DNA of 64,000 bases from Rebecca billardiae RCC1528. Taxonomy: Eukaryota; Haptophyta. Shown one piece after another: positions 40,385 to 52,099 of this stretch. A program made the translations under genes and the position numbers. The stretch lies in the NCBI GenBank assembly GCA_965240325.2, contig OZ251241.1, forward strand, positions 806,001 to 870,000. Reading direction: 5' to 3'. Numbering within the stretch: position 1 is the first letter of the stretch; each line of letters opens with the position of its first letter. The notes beneath the pieces were generated by a model. It made no database searches. It was not told the origin of the DNA and saw only the letters and a list, made by a program, of their open reading frames with translations.

Positions 40385-43300
40385 TCACGTGGTGCCTGCG
40401 CCGGCGCCGCCGCGCGATGACGACTCGAGGAACCTCGTGGCAGCCGCCTGCCCAAGCGAGGCGGACAGCGCGGCCAGGCGGGCGCTGGCGCTCACGAGCT
40501 CCGCGTGGCCGAGCGCGGGCGAGCACGGCACCCCGTGCGCGACGCAGCGCTCGAGCTCAGCGAGCGCGCTGAGCAGCCGCTCAACAGCTGCGCGCTCGGC
40601 GGCAAGCGCCTCGGGGCCAGGCGGGTCGGCGTGCTCCGCGGCCACCGCAGGTGCACAAGCGACGGCGGCGGCAGCCTGGTCGGCAGCAGCTGCTGCGGCT
40701 GGCACGCTGACCGCAGGCGTGGCCTCGCTCGCTCCCGAATCAGCGGCCGGCGCGCGCTCGCGCGCCGCGTCGGGCGCAAGTGGCTGTGGCAGCGGCAGCG
40801 CAGCGCAGGGGCCAGGGCGCGCAGGGCCGCCGGCTCGGCGCACGGCGCGGGCGCGCGCGCGCAGGGCGCGCGATCCGACGCCGCGCGTCGCGCGCGTCGG
40901 CGCGCTCGCGGCCCGCACCTGCGTCGGCGGCGCCGCTGGTGCCTGGAAGGACTCGGGAGTGGGCGTGGCTGCAGCGATGCGAGCCTCCGCGTCAGCCGGC
41001 GGCGCGACCTGGCCGCCGTGGCCCCGCTCGGCAGCATCGGCCTCGTCCGCGCGCGCGGCCGGCGCCGCCTCCGCCTCCGCCGAACCGCCCGGCGGCGCGT
41101 CATCCGCTGCGCCGCCATGCCCACCACCGTCACCCTCGCACACGCCCGCGCCCTCCGCCTCGGCCGCGGCCACGGGGCGCGCTCCGGCCTCGCGCGGCGC
41201 GCTGGGAGGCGGCGGCGGCGTGCTTGGCGGCGGCGGCGGGATGAGCTCAAAGTTCTGCGTGTCCTGCGCGCGCGGCGGCGCAGGGCGGTGCAGGCAGACA
41301 GGCAGGCAGACAGGCAGGCAGGCAGACACGACAGCGAGACAGGCAGACACGAGAGCGCAGCGTGCGCGCAGTAGCGTGCGCGCGCGACCGCGGCACGCAC
41401 GGGCGGCGGTGGTCAGTCTGCGCTCGCTCGGGGCACGCGCGCTGCGGCGGCGGCGCGGCCGCCGGCTTGGGGCGCGGCGGCGCGGCCGCCGCGCGCACGG
41501 CGCCACGCGCCCACCTCCAGGTCCAGCACGGCGCCGTGGGCGCGCGCCAGCTCGGCGGGCGCCAGCTCGGCCAGGTGAGCCAGCGTCTGCACCGCGCGAG
41601 CGCCGCGCGAGCGGCGCGGCGGCGCTGCCGGGACGGGTGGTGCTCGCACGCGGGCGGCGGCCGCGCTGGCGGGGGGCGGCGGTGGCTGCGCGAGCGCGGC
41701 GGCGGGTGGCTTCGCGCGCGGCGCGGGCTGCGCCGGCGGCACAGGTGGCGCGCCGATCGGCATGCTCACCGCGCGCAGCGCACCGCTGCCGCCGCCCTGC
41801 GCGCCGCCCCGCGCCGCACTGGCATGGATCTCGGGACCGCCGAGCCCGGCGGCCATGCTGTCGAGAGGTCGGCTCATCAGCGCGCGGTGCGCGGTGCGTC
41901 GCGCGCGCGCGAGCGCCGCCGCGTCCTCCGGCTCTGCCGCCTCGCGCGAGCGCTTGCGCGCGCCCTCGCCCTCCGCTTCGTCAGCAGCTGACGCGGCGGC
42001 GGCGCCGGCTGATGGCGGGCGCTGCCGCTCGGCGCCCGCAGCGGCGGGCGCGGCGGCTGAGCCGCCGCCGGTCGGCTGGACGGCGGCGGCGGCAGCGGCG
42101 GCGGCCGCCGCTGCGGGCGTGTCCGCGAGCGCGGCCGCTGCGTGCGGCCGCGGCGCAGCGCCATCCGCAGCGCTCGCCGGCTGCGCCTTCTCCTCCCTGC
42201 CGAGGGCGCGGCCCACGGCCGCGCTCACATCTCGCACCGCAGCCGCCGTGCGCTCGGCGCCGCTGGGCAATCCGTCCGCGCCGCCGGCTGGCGCGCGCAC
42301 GCAGACCAGCAGGCGCTCGACGAGGCGCAGCAGCGTGCCCGCGGCGGCGAGCGCGTCAGGCGACGGCGCCGGCGCCGGCGCCGCGCTCGGGCCACCGCCC
42401 CCGGTCGCCGAGGCGGGGCCGCCCGCCGCGCCGCCCGCACCACCCAAGGAGAGCGCCGCCGCGGCCGTCGCCGCCGCGGCGCCGCGGCGCCGCGGCGTTG
42501 TGAAAGGCTCTGACACGGGCTGAGCGGCGCGCGCGGCGGCGCCTCCGGACACGGCCGACGCGAGGGCGGGCGCGCTGAGAGCGAGCGCCATCCTCGCCAG
42601 AAGGAGCACGCCGGCCGCGCCCGCGCGCGCGCTCAGCGCGTGGAGCGCTGCTGAGTCGGGTGCCGCCGGGCCGCAGCCACCGCCGCAGCCACCGCCGCCG
42701 TCCGCGACGGCGGAGGCTGGCGGCGGTGGCGGTTCAAGCTCGGCGCTTGCGCTCGTCTGCGCAGCGGCCCGCGCCGCCTCGGCCGCGGCCGTCGCGGTCA
42801 ACTCGAGCAGATGGCGGCAGAGGCTGTCGCGCAGCTGCGCCGCTGCACACGCGGCGCTGGCCGCGGCACGCGCCGCGCCGTCGCCGCCGCCCGCGGGCGC
42901 GAGCGGCGAGCGCGCCGGCGCGCCCGGCTGCGTGCAGCGCGCGAGAAGGGCGGCCCACTCCGCCCACACCCACTCCGCCATCATCTGCTGCTGCACGGCG
43001 GCTGGGACGCTGTCGGCGTCGCCACCGCCGACACTCGCACTCGGCGCCGCCGAGCCAGCTCCGTCGTCGGTCGGGCGCGGCGCCGCCGAGGCCGCCGCGC
43101 CGGGCGCACTCTGCGGTTGGCTCGATCCCTCGGCGTGCGCGGCGCTGGCGCTGCGCGCCGCCGCGTACCCGAGCGCCGCGCCTGTCGCGCTGAGCCAGCC
43201 GTGGCCCGCCCACTGCGCGGGGCACAGCACGCAGCAGAGCAGCGCGTGCCGCGCGCGCACGCCGTGCTGCACGCAGCGCGCGCCGCTGAGCGCCGCCGGC

Positions 43301-46300
43301 GGGAGCGCGCGCGCGAGCGCGTGCCACGCAAGCCACGCGCCGGCGGGCGGCGGCGGAGCCTCCGACTTTGACGCGCTCGCCGTGTCACCGCCAGCCGCAG
43401 CGCCGCCGCCGCCGATCAGCCGCAGCAGCGCCCACGCCGCGGGCAGGGGCTCCCGCGCGGGCAGCGCGCACGTGCCCACGCGCGCCCAGAGCGCGGCGCT
43501 CAGCGCGGCGCCACGCTCGGGCGTGGGCGGCGCCGCGGCCGCGCGCACGCCAGCGGCGCGCTCGCCCGCGCCCGCGCCCGGGCCTCCGTCCGTGGGCGAG
43601 AAGAGTGGAAGCGCGGCCGTCGCGTCGAGCTGCGAGGCCGGCGGCGTGGGCGCGGATCGATCTGAGCCGGCGGCTGCAGCCACGGCCGCCGACGCCACCG
43701 ACCCACGCGCCGCCGCGCGCACACGGGCGCGCAGCGCCACCAGGTCGTCGTCGTCGCCGTCGAGATCGGCGCCGAGATCGAGATCGGCGCCGAGATGCAC
43801 GTCGGGCGGCGCCGCCGCACCGGCGCGCGCCGCGCGCGCGCCGAGCCACTCGCTGACGAGCGCGTGCGCGAGGGAGCGGTGCGGCTGGACCTCCTCCGAG
43901 CCAAGGCCGCTGCCGCTGGCGCCGAGGCCCGGTGCAGCGCCCGGCTCGGCCGCGGTCCCCCTCGGCGGCTGCGAGGTCGAGCGGGGCAGCGGCGCGCCGC
44001 CGGCCGCACCACCGCCCTCTGCCGGCAGCCCCACTACTGACCAGAGCGCGCGCGGCGGCAGCAGCGTCAGCGCGTCGAGCAGGAGCGCGCGCGCGTGCGC
44101 CTCCGACGCACGGCGCGCGTGCGTGCCACCCGCGGGGTCGCGCGCGCCCTGCGGCGTGCGCGCGACGTGCGCGAGGGCAGCGACGACCACAGCGAGCATC
44201 CGAGCGTGCGCGTGCGCGCCGCGACACCCCGCCGCGCCGCCGCCCGTCTTCGCCGCCGCCATTGCTCCCAGCAGGGCACGCCACGCGCGGCGCGCGGCCG
44301 CGTGGAGCTCACCACAGGCGGCGGCGGCGGCGGCGAAGACGGGCGGCGTCAAGGAGGCGCGCGTGCCGCCTGCGCGCGCGCCCGCCGGCGTGCCCGGCGA
44401 CGGCGCGTGCGCCTGACGCTCACACTCCGTGGGCGTGGGCGGTGTGAAGGCCTCGTGCGCGGCGCACGCGCCCTCCTCCGCACTGGCGGCCGAGCCGCCG
44501 TCCGCCACGCCAGGGGCGAGGGCGACGGCCACCGCCTTGGTCAGCGCGCTCAGCTCCGCGCTGCCGAGGCGGTGCGTCGGCGCCGGCGCGTCGGCGCCGG
44601 CAGTGGCGGCACCGTCGGCGGGCGCGGCGCCAGCATCGTCCTCTGCCGCCGCGCCCTTGGCCGCGCCCGCGCCCGCGCCCACGACGCACGCGATGGCCTC
44701 GCACGCGTGTGCGCGCACGCGCGCGTCCGCGTCGGCGCAGAGGGTGGGCAGCACGTGCAGCAGCAGAGCCAGCGCCGCGGAGGACGCGCCTCCACGCTCG
44801 GCGCCGCTCTCGACGACCAAGCCGACGAGGACGCTGAAGGCGCGCGCGGCCGCGGCGCGCACGCGCGCGCTCGCCGCGCGCGCCTCTGCGGCTCCTGCCT
44901 CAACCTCGTCGGTGCGCACGCCGCCGCGCGGCGTCGCCGCCGCCGCCATCGCCGCGTCGAGCGCGCCCTCGCACGCCGGCAGCGCGCCCACGCCGCCGCT
45001 GCCCCCCGGCTTGAGCTCGGGCGCGCCGAGGAGGTGCGCGAGAGGCCGGAGCAGCAGGGCGAGCCAGTTAGCAGAGCGAATGGCGCCGATGCGCTGCGCG
45101 GCGGTGCCGAGCGCGCACCACGCGCTGAGCAGCTGCTCGGCGACCGCGGCGCGCTCGGCGGCGGCGCCCGGCACCGCGGCGGCTGCCTTGCGCAACGCCG
45201 CCGCCGAGACGAACGAGCTCGCGTGCGCCGGCACGCTCAGCAGCGAGCGCTGCCCTTGCAGGTTTACCACCTCGCGGCTCAGGACGTGCGCAGCGCGCGC
45301 GCCCGCGCCGCCGCCGTCGCGCCCAGAGATTAGCGTCACCAGTGCCGCCCACAGCCGCAGCCGCAGCCGCCACTCCGCGCAGCGTGCGCGCTCGGCCTCG
45401 AGCGTCGGCTGCGTGCCCGAGCCGTCGGCGCCGCCGCCGCGCGCCGCGCCAGAGCTCACGGGCGCGTTGAGGGCGAGAATGGTCGCGCGGCCGTGCGCAA
45501 GGCGCTGCGCCGGCGGCGCCGCGGGCGCGGCGGCGGCCACGCCCGCCGCGGCGTCCACCGTGGCGCTCGTCTGGGCGCCGGCCGCGTCGGCCGCCGCTCG
45601 CGCGCGCTTGCGCGGCAGCGCAGGCAGCTCGGCGGCCGCGGGCGCGCCGGCGGCCGGCCCTGTCTGCAGCAGCGCGGCGATGAGCGCGCGCGAGAGGCCA
45701 ATGGGGATCAGACCCACGCGCGCGCACACGGTCTCGAGCAGCGCAAGGGCGGCGCGCCGGCTCTGCTGCGGGCCCTGCGCCGCGCGCGCGCACGCGGCGA
45801 GCAGCCAGTCGCAGCACGCGTCCAGCTCGGCGGCGGGCGCGTCGGCGGGCGCCGCCGATCCGGCCGCAGAGGCAGCGGCCTCGCGTTGCCCCGAGCCAGC
45901 GGCCGCACCGGGCGCAGCGCCGAGCAGCGCGCGCAGCCGCGCGCACTCGGCGCGAGGCGCGACCCGCGCGTCGGCCGACGGCGGCGTGCTGCCGCCAGCC
46001 CGAGCGCCGTCGTCTGCGCCGCACAGCTGGTCAAGCAGGTGCTGCATGGCCTGCGCGGACGAGCGGGGCAGCGCGCGAGCGCGAGGCGCCGCGAGCGCGC
46101 GGCGGCGCGGCGGCGGGCTCATCTCGTGAGTCGGGCGCGCGTGCATGCGCGCGCGGGGGGGGGGGGCGGGGGGCGCGCGCTGCGCGCGCCTGGATGGCGG
46201 TGTGCGCTGTCGAGTCGGCGGTGCCGTCCTTGCTGAGCACCTCGGCCAATCCAGCGAGCAGCGAAGCGGCCTCGGCCGCCGCGGCGCCGCGCAGCCGCTG

Positions 46301-46815
46301 GCACTGCAGCGCGTAGCACGCGGCCCGGGCCTCCTCCTTGGAGGGGCTGTGCACCGCGACGTCGCAGAGCGCACGGAGGAAGCGGCGGCGCTCCATCTCT
46401 GCGCGCCGCCGCCGCGCAGAGAGCACGCGCGAGCACTGCATGAGCGCGCGCGGAGCGCCATGCGACGCAGAGGCGGGCAGGCGTCGCGCGCGCACGCACC
46501 GTCGTGCCCATCAAAGGCGTGCACCCTGAACGAGAGGTACGCGAGCACGACGAGCGCGTTCTTGCACGCGAGCGTGCCCCAGCACGCGCGCTGCAGCTCG
46601 GCACAGAGCGCACCGACCACCGCGCGCATGTGCTGCGCCGGCATCAGCTCAGCAGGCGGCGCCGGGCCGTGCGCGCTGGCCGCGGCGTCCTCGTCTAGCA
46701 TGGCCTGGCGGTATGCGGCGTACATCGCCGCACGCTCTGGCGCAGGTGCGGATGCCGCGCGTGCGGCGATCTCCGCGGCGCATGCTCGCGCGGGCCTCGG
46801 TGTGGTTCGCGGCAT
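40385..46815 (-). CDS. Giant Ala-rich helical-repeat protein, possibly RIF1-like
   Basis: Four exons (46500-46815, 46190-46398, 41515-46122, 40385-41263) join in frame to 2,003 residues. Exons 1 and 2 encode helical segments such as RACWGTLACKNALVVLAYLS and FLRALCDVAVHSPSKEEARA. The large exon 3 alternates HEAT-like helices (for example around LLSAWCALGTAAQRIGA, RSANWLALLLRPLAHLL) with long Ala/Gly/Pro linkers. The AW..L...RS..LLLRPL pattern resembles the RIF1 N-terminal HEAT array, but this is weak. Exon 4 starts DTQNFELIPPPPP and ends in a helical Ala-rich region. The second intron appears to use a GC donor (46189-46188). Intron 3 carries a CAGGCAGA microsatellite. It is head-to-head with NIFK, 148 bases apart. 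Function is not assigned. Confidence 0.65.
41282..41352. repeat. Microsatellite in an intron of the giant gene
   Basis: Imperfect run of GGCAGACA/GGCA units on the plus strand within intron 3 of the Ala-rich gene. A slippage repeat with no other role evident. Confidence 0.85.
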
Positions 46816-46963
46816 CCCTGTCGTTGGCGCCTTGAGCCGCCGCCGCGCTACTGGTCACTTCCGGGTGGGGGGAGGTTGAAGCTGGTCCGGCAAGCGCAAC
46901 AGCCAAGCACTGTCCGGGAGCGCCCAGCAGATCGTGCCGTGCTGCGTGCCCAGGGCCACGATC
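46816..46963. promoter_or_regulatory. 148-base bidirectional promoter interval
   Basis: Separates the divergent starts of the giant Ala-rich gene and NIFK. It contains CCGGGTGGGGGGAGG near 46861. No TATA-like element is evident. Confidence 0.5.
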
Positions 46964-48088
46964 ATGGCGAAGAAGGCCGCGACGGCCGCGGCGGCGCCGA
47001 CGAAGAAGGCGGCCAGCGGGAAGCGCGGCGCCGCGGGCGAGGCGAAGGGCAGCGCGAGCAAGGTGGCGAAGCCCTCGAAGCCAGCCGCGCGCGACGCGCC
47101 CAAGCCGGCCGCGGACGACGCGGGCGCGCGCGTGTTCAAGCTGGATGCGCAGACGACGCGCGCACTCACCGCGAGCCTCAAGCGCCGGCCCAAGTCGGCG
47201 TCGCCGGCCGCGGGGGCGAAGGGCGACGACTCGGCGCGGAAGCGCCACGCGCCGCAGCCCGGCTGCGTCGTCTACGTCGGCCACCTGCCGCACGGCTTCT
47301 ACGAGGAGCAGCTGGAGCCGTTCTTCTCGCAGTTTGGCGTCGTGCGGCGGCTGCGCGTCGCGCGCGCCAAGAACACGGCGAAGCCGAAGGGGTACGCGTT
47401 CGTCGAGTTCGAGGACGCGGAGGTGGCGAGTATCGTCGCCAAGGCGATGCACAACTACATCATGTTCGACAAGCTGCTCAAGGTGCACGTGATGGCGGAC
47501 GAGGACGTGCATGCAGAAATATTCCGAGGCGCAGGCAAGACGTTCAAGCCGCTGCCGACCAAGCAGCAGGCGATCGCGCGGACCAACCGCGAGCGCTCGA
47601 CGGAGGAACAGGCGGCGCGCGTGCGCAAGCTGCTCGCCGCCGAGCGCCGCCAGAAGCGCAAGCTCGCTGACGCGGGCATCGACTACGACTTTGACGGCTA
47701 CGCGGCGGCGGCGGGCGACGCGCCGCGCGCGGCGGCCACAGGGGCGGCGGCGCGCGCCAAGCCGACGCGCGGGGAGGAGGCGACGGAGGCGAAGGCGCCC
47801 AAGGCGTCGGCGCCAGCGCCCAAGCGCCAGAAGGCTGGTGCGGAGGCTGCAGCAAGCGGCGCGGGTGCGGCAGCAAAGAAAGCCGCCGGCCGGGAGCGCG
47901 CACCGGCAGGCGCGGGCGGCAGCCCGTCGCCGGCGCAGCAGCCGAAGCCCGCCACGAAGGGGAAGGGCCGGCCGGGCCCCGCCGCGGCCGAGGCGACGGC
48001 CGCGGCAGCCGCCGCCGCAAAATCGCCGCCACCGGTCGCCGTGCGGAAGCAGAATAAGCAGAAAGAGCAGCGTCGGCGTGCTGTGTGA
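46964..48088 (+). CDS. NIFK: NIFK/Nop15-like nucleolar RNA-binding protein
   Basis: RRM protein of the nucleolus needed for 60S pre-ribosome processing (yeast Nop15, animal NIFK). 374 residues from ATG 46964; an upstream in-frame ATG at 46934 adds ten residues. A Lys/Ala-rich tail leads to one RRM at about residues 101-178 with RNP2 VVYVGHLP and RNP1 KGYAFVEF. The post-RRM helix LLKVHVMADEDVHAEIFRGA and the conserved segment FKPLPTKQQAIARTNRERS are diagnostic of the family. Residues about 240-374 are a basic, Ala/Lys-rich low-complexity tail ending KQNKQKEQRRRAV, suited to nucleolar retention. It has one exon. Confidence 0.9.
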   Translation: MAKKAATAAAAPTKKAASGKRGAAGEAKGSASKVAKPSKPAARDAPKPAADDAGARVFKLDAQTTRALTASLKRRPKSASPAAGAKGDDSARKRHAPQPGCVVYVGHLPHGFYEEQLEPFFSQFGVVRRLRVARAKNTAKPKGYAFVEFEDAEVASIVAKAMHNYIMFDKLLKVHVMADEDVHAEIFRGAGKTFKPLPTKQQAIARTNRERSTEEQAARVRKLLAAERRQKRKLADAGIDYDFDGYAAAAGDAPRAAATGAAARAKPTRGEEATEAKAPKASAPAPKRQKAGAEAAASGAGAAAKKAAGRERAPAGAGGSPSPAQQPKPATKGKGRPGPAAAEATAAAAAAAKSPPPVAVRKQNKQKEQRRRAV

Positions 48089-48547
48089 GCTCGATTATAC
48101 GACCATCACACGACTGCATAATGATTGACTCATGAGCCTCATGAGGCTCATCAGACATCAATGCTCAGATCAAAGTTGCACTCTGAGTCGTCGTGATCAG
48201 ATCGCGCGATATGTCATATCATGTAAGGCGCGTCCGCGCGTCGCACGGTCCCATCGACTCATCGAGGCATCGTCATCGTCATCTCCGCATTCTCCGCTAC
48301 TGTAGATGATCAGAGTATTGAGTCGATCTGATATTCATACTCATATAGACGGCCCGAGCTCAGAATCATCATCATCAGATCATCGGTCACGGAGATGACG
48401 GTACTGTCTCGCCTGCCTGAGCTGTGTGCGTCTCTTTCTTAGTAAACTGTAGTGGATCTCCATCTCCATCGCATCGGACAAGACACAACCGTCAGACGGA
48501 TCACGGCGGCCGGAGTGCCGGACTCGCGGCCACAATCATCATTCAGG
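48089..48547. other. Intergenic region upstream of the Rieske gene
   Basis: Short palindromes (CATGAGCCTCATGAGGCTCAT near 48130) and one copy of the 46-base dispersed unit at 48407-48451, about 100 bases before the Rieske ATG. No gene. Confidence 0.5.
48407..48451 (+). repeat. Solo copy of the 46-base dispersed unit
   Basis: Matches one arm of the palindrome at 34870-35000 with a small deletion in the TTATTC stretch. It lies in the probable promoter or leader of the Rieske gene. Confidence 0.85.
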
Positions 48548-49120
48548 ATGGATTCCTCGTCCATCTTCCTCGTGCAGCTGGCGTTCACGTCGCTTTTGCT
48601 GCCCCTCTGCGAGGGTAGCTGCCACTGCTACCGCAGATCTGCTCTCGCGGGCGGTGCCGCCGTCCTCACTGGTGCTGGGTGTGGCGGCCTTCGCCCGGCA
48701 GCCGCTGCTCGCCCCGCCTCGAAGCCGGTGGAGGCGACTGACAGGGATGGAAATCCGATCCGCGCGGCTGCTTGGCTCGCTCAGCATGGCTCGTCGACGC
48801 CGGAGCTCTGCCTCGGTCTCGACGGCGAGCCCTACTTCTTGTTCATCGCCGATGACGGCAAGTCGGTGAGCTCCACCGCCCTCAAGGCGGAGTGTACACA
48901 CCTGGGCTGCCTTGTGCAGCCGGAGCCGATGGGCGGTGGCTTTGCATGCCCGTGCCATGGGAGCAAGTATGCCGCAGACGGGTCTGTCAAGCGCGGCCCT
49001 GCGCCCGCCCCTCTGCGTCTCGCGCGCGTGAGCACGAGAGAGGAAGACGGTGTGCTGATCATGAGCCAGTGGGACGGAGCAGACGAACGCGAGGCACGAG
49101 CCGGCGCGCAGTTTGCGTAG
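48548..49120 (+). CDS. petC: Plastid Rieske iron-sulphur protein (cytochrome b6f type)
   Basis: Electron carrier between plastoquinol and cytochrome f/c6. 190 residues, one exon. The [2Fe-2S] ligands are in CTHLGC and CPCHGS, followed by GPAPAPLRLA. The segment DRDGNPIRAAAWLAQHG is the plant PetC signature that precedes the cluster domain. The N-terminus is bipartite: a secretory signal peptide (MDSSSIFLVQLAFTSLLLPL) followed by CYRRSALAGGAAVLTGAG, a twin-Arg-like anchor as used by thylakoid Rieske proteins. This order is expected in an alga with a secondary plastid. The hydrophobic anchor is shorter and more Ala/Gly-rich than in plants, so a soluble Rieske-like variant is an alternative. Confidence 0.82.
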   Translation: MDSSSIFLVQLAFTSLLLPLCEGSCHCYRRSALAGGAAVLTGAGCGGLRPAAAARPASKPVEATDRDGNPIRAAAWLAQHGSSTPELCLGLDGEPYFLFIADDGKSVSSTALKAECTHLGCLVQPEPMGGGFACPCHGSKYAADGSVKRGPAPAPLRLARVSTREEDGVLIMSQWDGADEREARAGAQFA

Positions 49121-49369
49121 CAATGTGAATGCTGATCAATGAACTTTGAATAACATTGATGATGATCGTCGACGGTCAGCTAGCTTAGCCTAGCTTAGCG
49201 ACGGACGAGCAGCCTCGGCGACGGCCAGGCTGGCAGCATCAGCATGCTGAATCTGATGCTGCGCCTGCTGTATCATACTGTAGGTGGGTCCCTCCCAACT
49301 GGGGCGATATTCTGGCGCACTCAGAATGACGTCCTAGATTTTGTCTCTCACCCAGAATCGACGCTATAA
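49121..49369. other. Spacer after the Rieske gene
   Basis: Contains repeated AGCTTAGCCTAGCTTAGC near 49180-49198 and palindromic GCAGCATCAGCATGCTGA. No gene. Confidence 0.45.
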
Positions 49370-50130
49370 ATGCGTCCCATCGGGGCGGAGCAAAAGTTTC
49401 GACCTCAAAATCTACTCCGCGTGCCGTTGCGCGGCCGAGCGCGCGCGCGCCGGGCCAGTAGTGTCACATAGAGATTCAGCGAAGCGTTACTTGATGGTTA
49501 TGGTGGCTAGATGGCGACATGCGATCGGAATTACTTATTGGCAACCGTTGACACCCGACCGAACTATTTTATGAAGCAAAGAGTGGGGCTCTATGCTGTG
49601 CGCTGATACCTCCAACAAACTACAGCAAGATTGAGCAGATTACCCACTTTATATATAGCCACCTACCCGTATATAGGGCGGCCGTTACCCACTTTATATT
49701 GACTGTGGATGTGGTTAATTATATAATCAAATTCGTTCCGATATGTGGGTACGTTTGTTGGGTCATCGAATAGGCGCCGAGCGACGCGGACACTCAGGCA
49801 ACCCGCCGGGCCGCAACCGGACTGCCTGCGAGTGGCAGTGTTTGTGGCGGGCTGCGTGCCGAGGCACACATCATCGCCTGCCACCGAGCATGCCACCGTC
49901 GTCACACGGGAGTCCTTCGCCGTCGAGGCTGGACTAGCAGCCAACGCCACCGCCGGAGCTTGCCGCGTACGGCGGCTTCCGTGCTCGTCGTACTCCGCGC
50001 GTCACCGGCTCCGTTGCAGTTCGTCGTATGCCCATCCGCGTGAGGCCGGCCGCCACCAGTCCACTACTACCGCAGCTGCAGCCTATGCCGTCGACGATAC
50101 CTCCTACCATCTTCTCGCCAGGCAGCAATA
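49370..50130 (+). repeat. Dispersed repeat family, copy B
   Basis: Same orientation as copy C. Carries the core TGTCACATAGAGATTCAGC near 49463, the CTTATTGGCAACCGTTG segment, the AT-rich TACCC/TATATA part and the GC-rich end around 49760-50100. It is more diverged and shorter than copies A and C and lacks their first about 150 bases. Confidence 0.75.
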
Positions 50131-52053
50131 CGACAAGTTCACCGACGCTGCTGCTAGGCTGAGAGCACTCAGCCAGTTGGCCTGCGAGACGTCAGATGGT
50201 TGAGCTGCTGGCCTAGCCATCACGTTGCGGCTTCCGCTCGCTCAAGTACACCCAACGTGACGACGAGAACGTGCCGGGCAATCATCAGACATGCGTCTGA
50301 GGGGTCTACTACGCCTAGCCGTAGAGTTGCTGAGTACGAGTCGTCGCAGACCACAAGCGGAACGAGTGGGACCACCCGATGGCAGGAGCAACAGCGTGGG
50401 GTGGCACCCGCGCCTGTCAACGCGACCGCGTTCTGTCAAGAATGGACCCATATCCTGCGACCACCCTCGAGCACCACAGGCTATGCCCACACTCGGCATA
50501 GGGAAGGATCGCTGAGCGCCTGCTGCCGCTGTGAAAGGCCCTGCTGATCTTCCTGGCGCTGGATCGTGCACACGGATGGCAAGTCGGCGTGCTCGCCGCA
50601 AATCGCGGCGGCTTCTCAGCATCCCAAGTCCTCAGTGCACCCATCCTAGGCCTGCTGGTCAATTATTGGTACCAACCCCCACCAAACACGCCCTCTCGGA
50701 AGTCGCCAATCGCTCACATGGCTCCCCGAGAGCCCGCGGCTGGCTGTCATGCGTTCTCACGAGCAGCTTGCGCGCAGCCCAATTGACACCTTCACGGTGC
50801 GTAGAGCTGCTCAAGATGGCGCGAGCGTCAAGAGCATGCCCATGCCTGATGGTGGCCCATGCCTCCCGTCACCTGACCCGCCTGTAGCGAAAAGTGGCCC
50901 TGCTCGAAGGCACGGCTCGAACACCCGCCGATCGATTCAAGTTGTCTGTACGCGTCTAGCCGGGCGAGAGTCGAACATGCGGGCTCGCGCCAGACTGGGG
51001 ATGTGTGACCACGGATCTCATCCGTGAGCACGCGCAAAGCGTTGGAGCGCGCGATAGGTGTTGGCTGTGGTCTACCCGACACACGGCGGCTCGGTCGCGC
51101 TGGAGAGGCGCTCCGACATCGTCGGGAGCGTTCAGATCGGACCTCGGCCGGCGGCCCGGCGATTTTCCCGAGCCGCGCCCGCGCGCGAGGAGAAATCCGG
51201 CCAGAAAACCCGGTAAATGTTTAAAAGACCGCTGGAAAATCGCCAGGGACCCACCTAATTTCATAGTGCTGACGAGTCTCAGCCCTGGCGACGGACGGAC
51301 GGTCGGGTCGGACGCCGACGGTGTGCGGGCGCCGCCGGACCGCGCGAGCCCGCGCACTCGGTCTCGGAGACTCAGCAGTCGACAAGTGGCGCCTGCTGCG
51401 GTCACAACTCACACAATTATCACACATCAAGTGCTGCCCGATTAATAATTCCGACGAGTAAAATTCACCATCGTCTAGTTATTGACGCTTGCCGGTTGCT
51501 GCATACCACGTCGTTAAACGTACATAGCTTAGTATCACTATCTGACTGTTATGGCGCACGGCCCCCCCGAAAGGTCTGAGCGTGAGCGAAAGCCGGGGGG
51601 GGGGCGGCGCACGTGCTCCGCAAAATCATCAAAAAAGATAATGGCGCGCGTGATGCTGGTGGGGATTTTGTACTTGTAGCAGGGGGAGAGCTGCTAGTGA
51701 ATGGCATTCAACCCCCTTGATGACGCTTGATTGCGTTCGTACTATCCGATTCCCCTGCTCGTATTAATCTCTTTCTGCAGGCATAGATACTAATAGGACA
51801 ATTCCCTCGCTGAATAGCACAAATGGCCTAGTGGCCTTCTTGGCCCAATGCGGGTGGGATTCGAAATCTCTATCTGCGAGGATTAAGAGCTCTCTGATGA
51901 AAGAAGTGTGGTGAGTGTGTCCTAGACAGCCTGAGCGGAAAGGGCAATAGTTGCGATTGTCATTCAAGATTCCTCACCCCTTATTGCAAACTGATTCCGA
52001 AGCCAATGCGGGTGTGATCGACGCGTTGTGCTATAAGAGCTCGTCTCGATCAT

Positions 52054-52099
52054 TACAGTTTACTAAGAATAAGAGACGCACACAGCTCAGGCAGGCGAG
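52054..52099 (-). repeat. Solo copy of the 46-base dispersed unit
   Basis: Reverse-oriented, full-length match to the arm of the 34870-35000 palindrome, from TACAGTTTACTAAG to GCAGGCGAG. Confidence 0.9.

Noticed and set aside
51824-51867. tRNA-like A box (TGGCCTAGTGG) and B box (GGGATTCGAAATC)
   Set aside because: The boxes are about 34 bases apart, too close for a normal tRNA, and no acceptor stem pairs. It may be a SINE-like remnant, but that is not supported.
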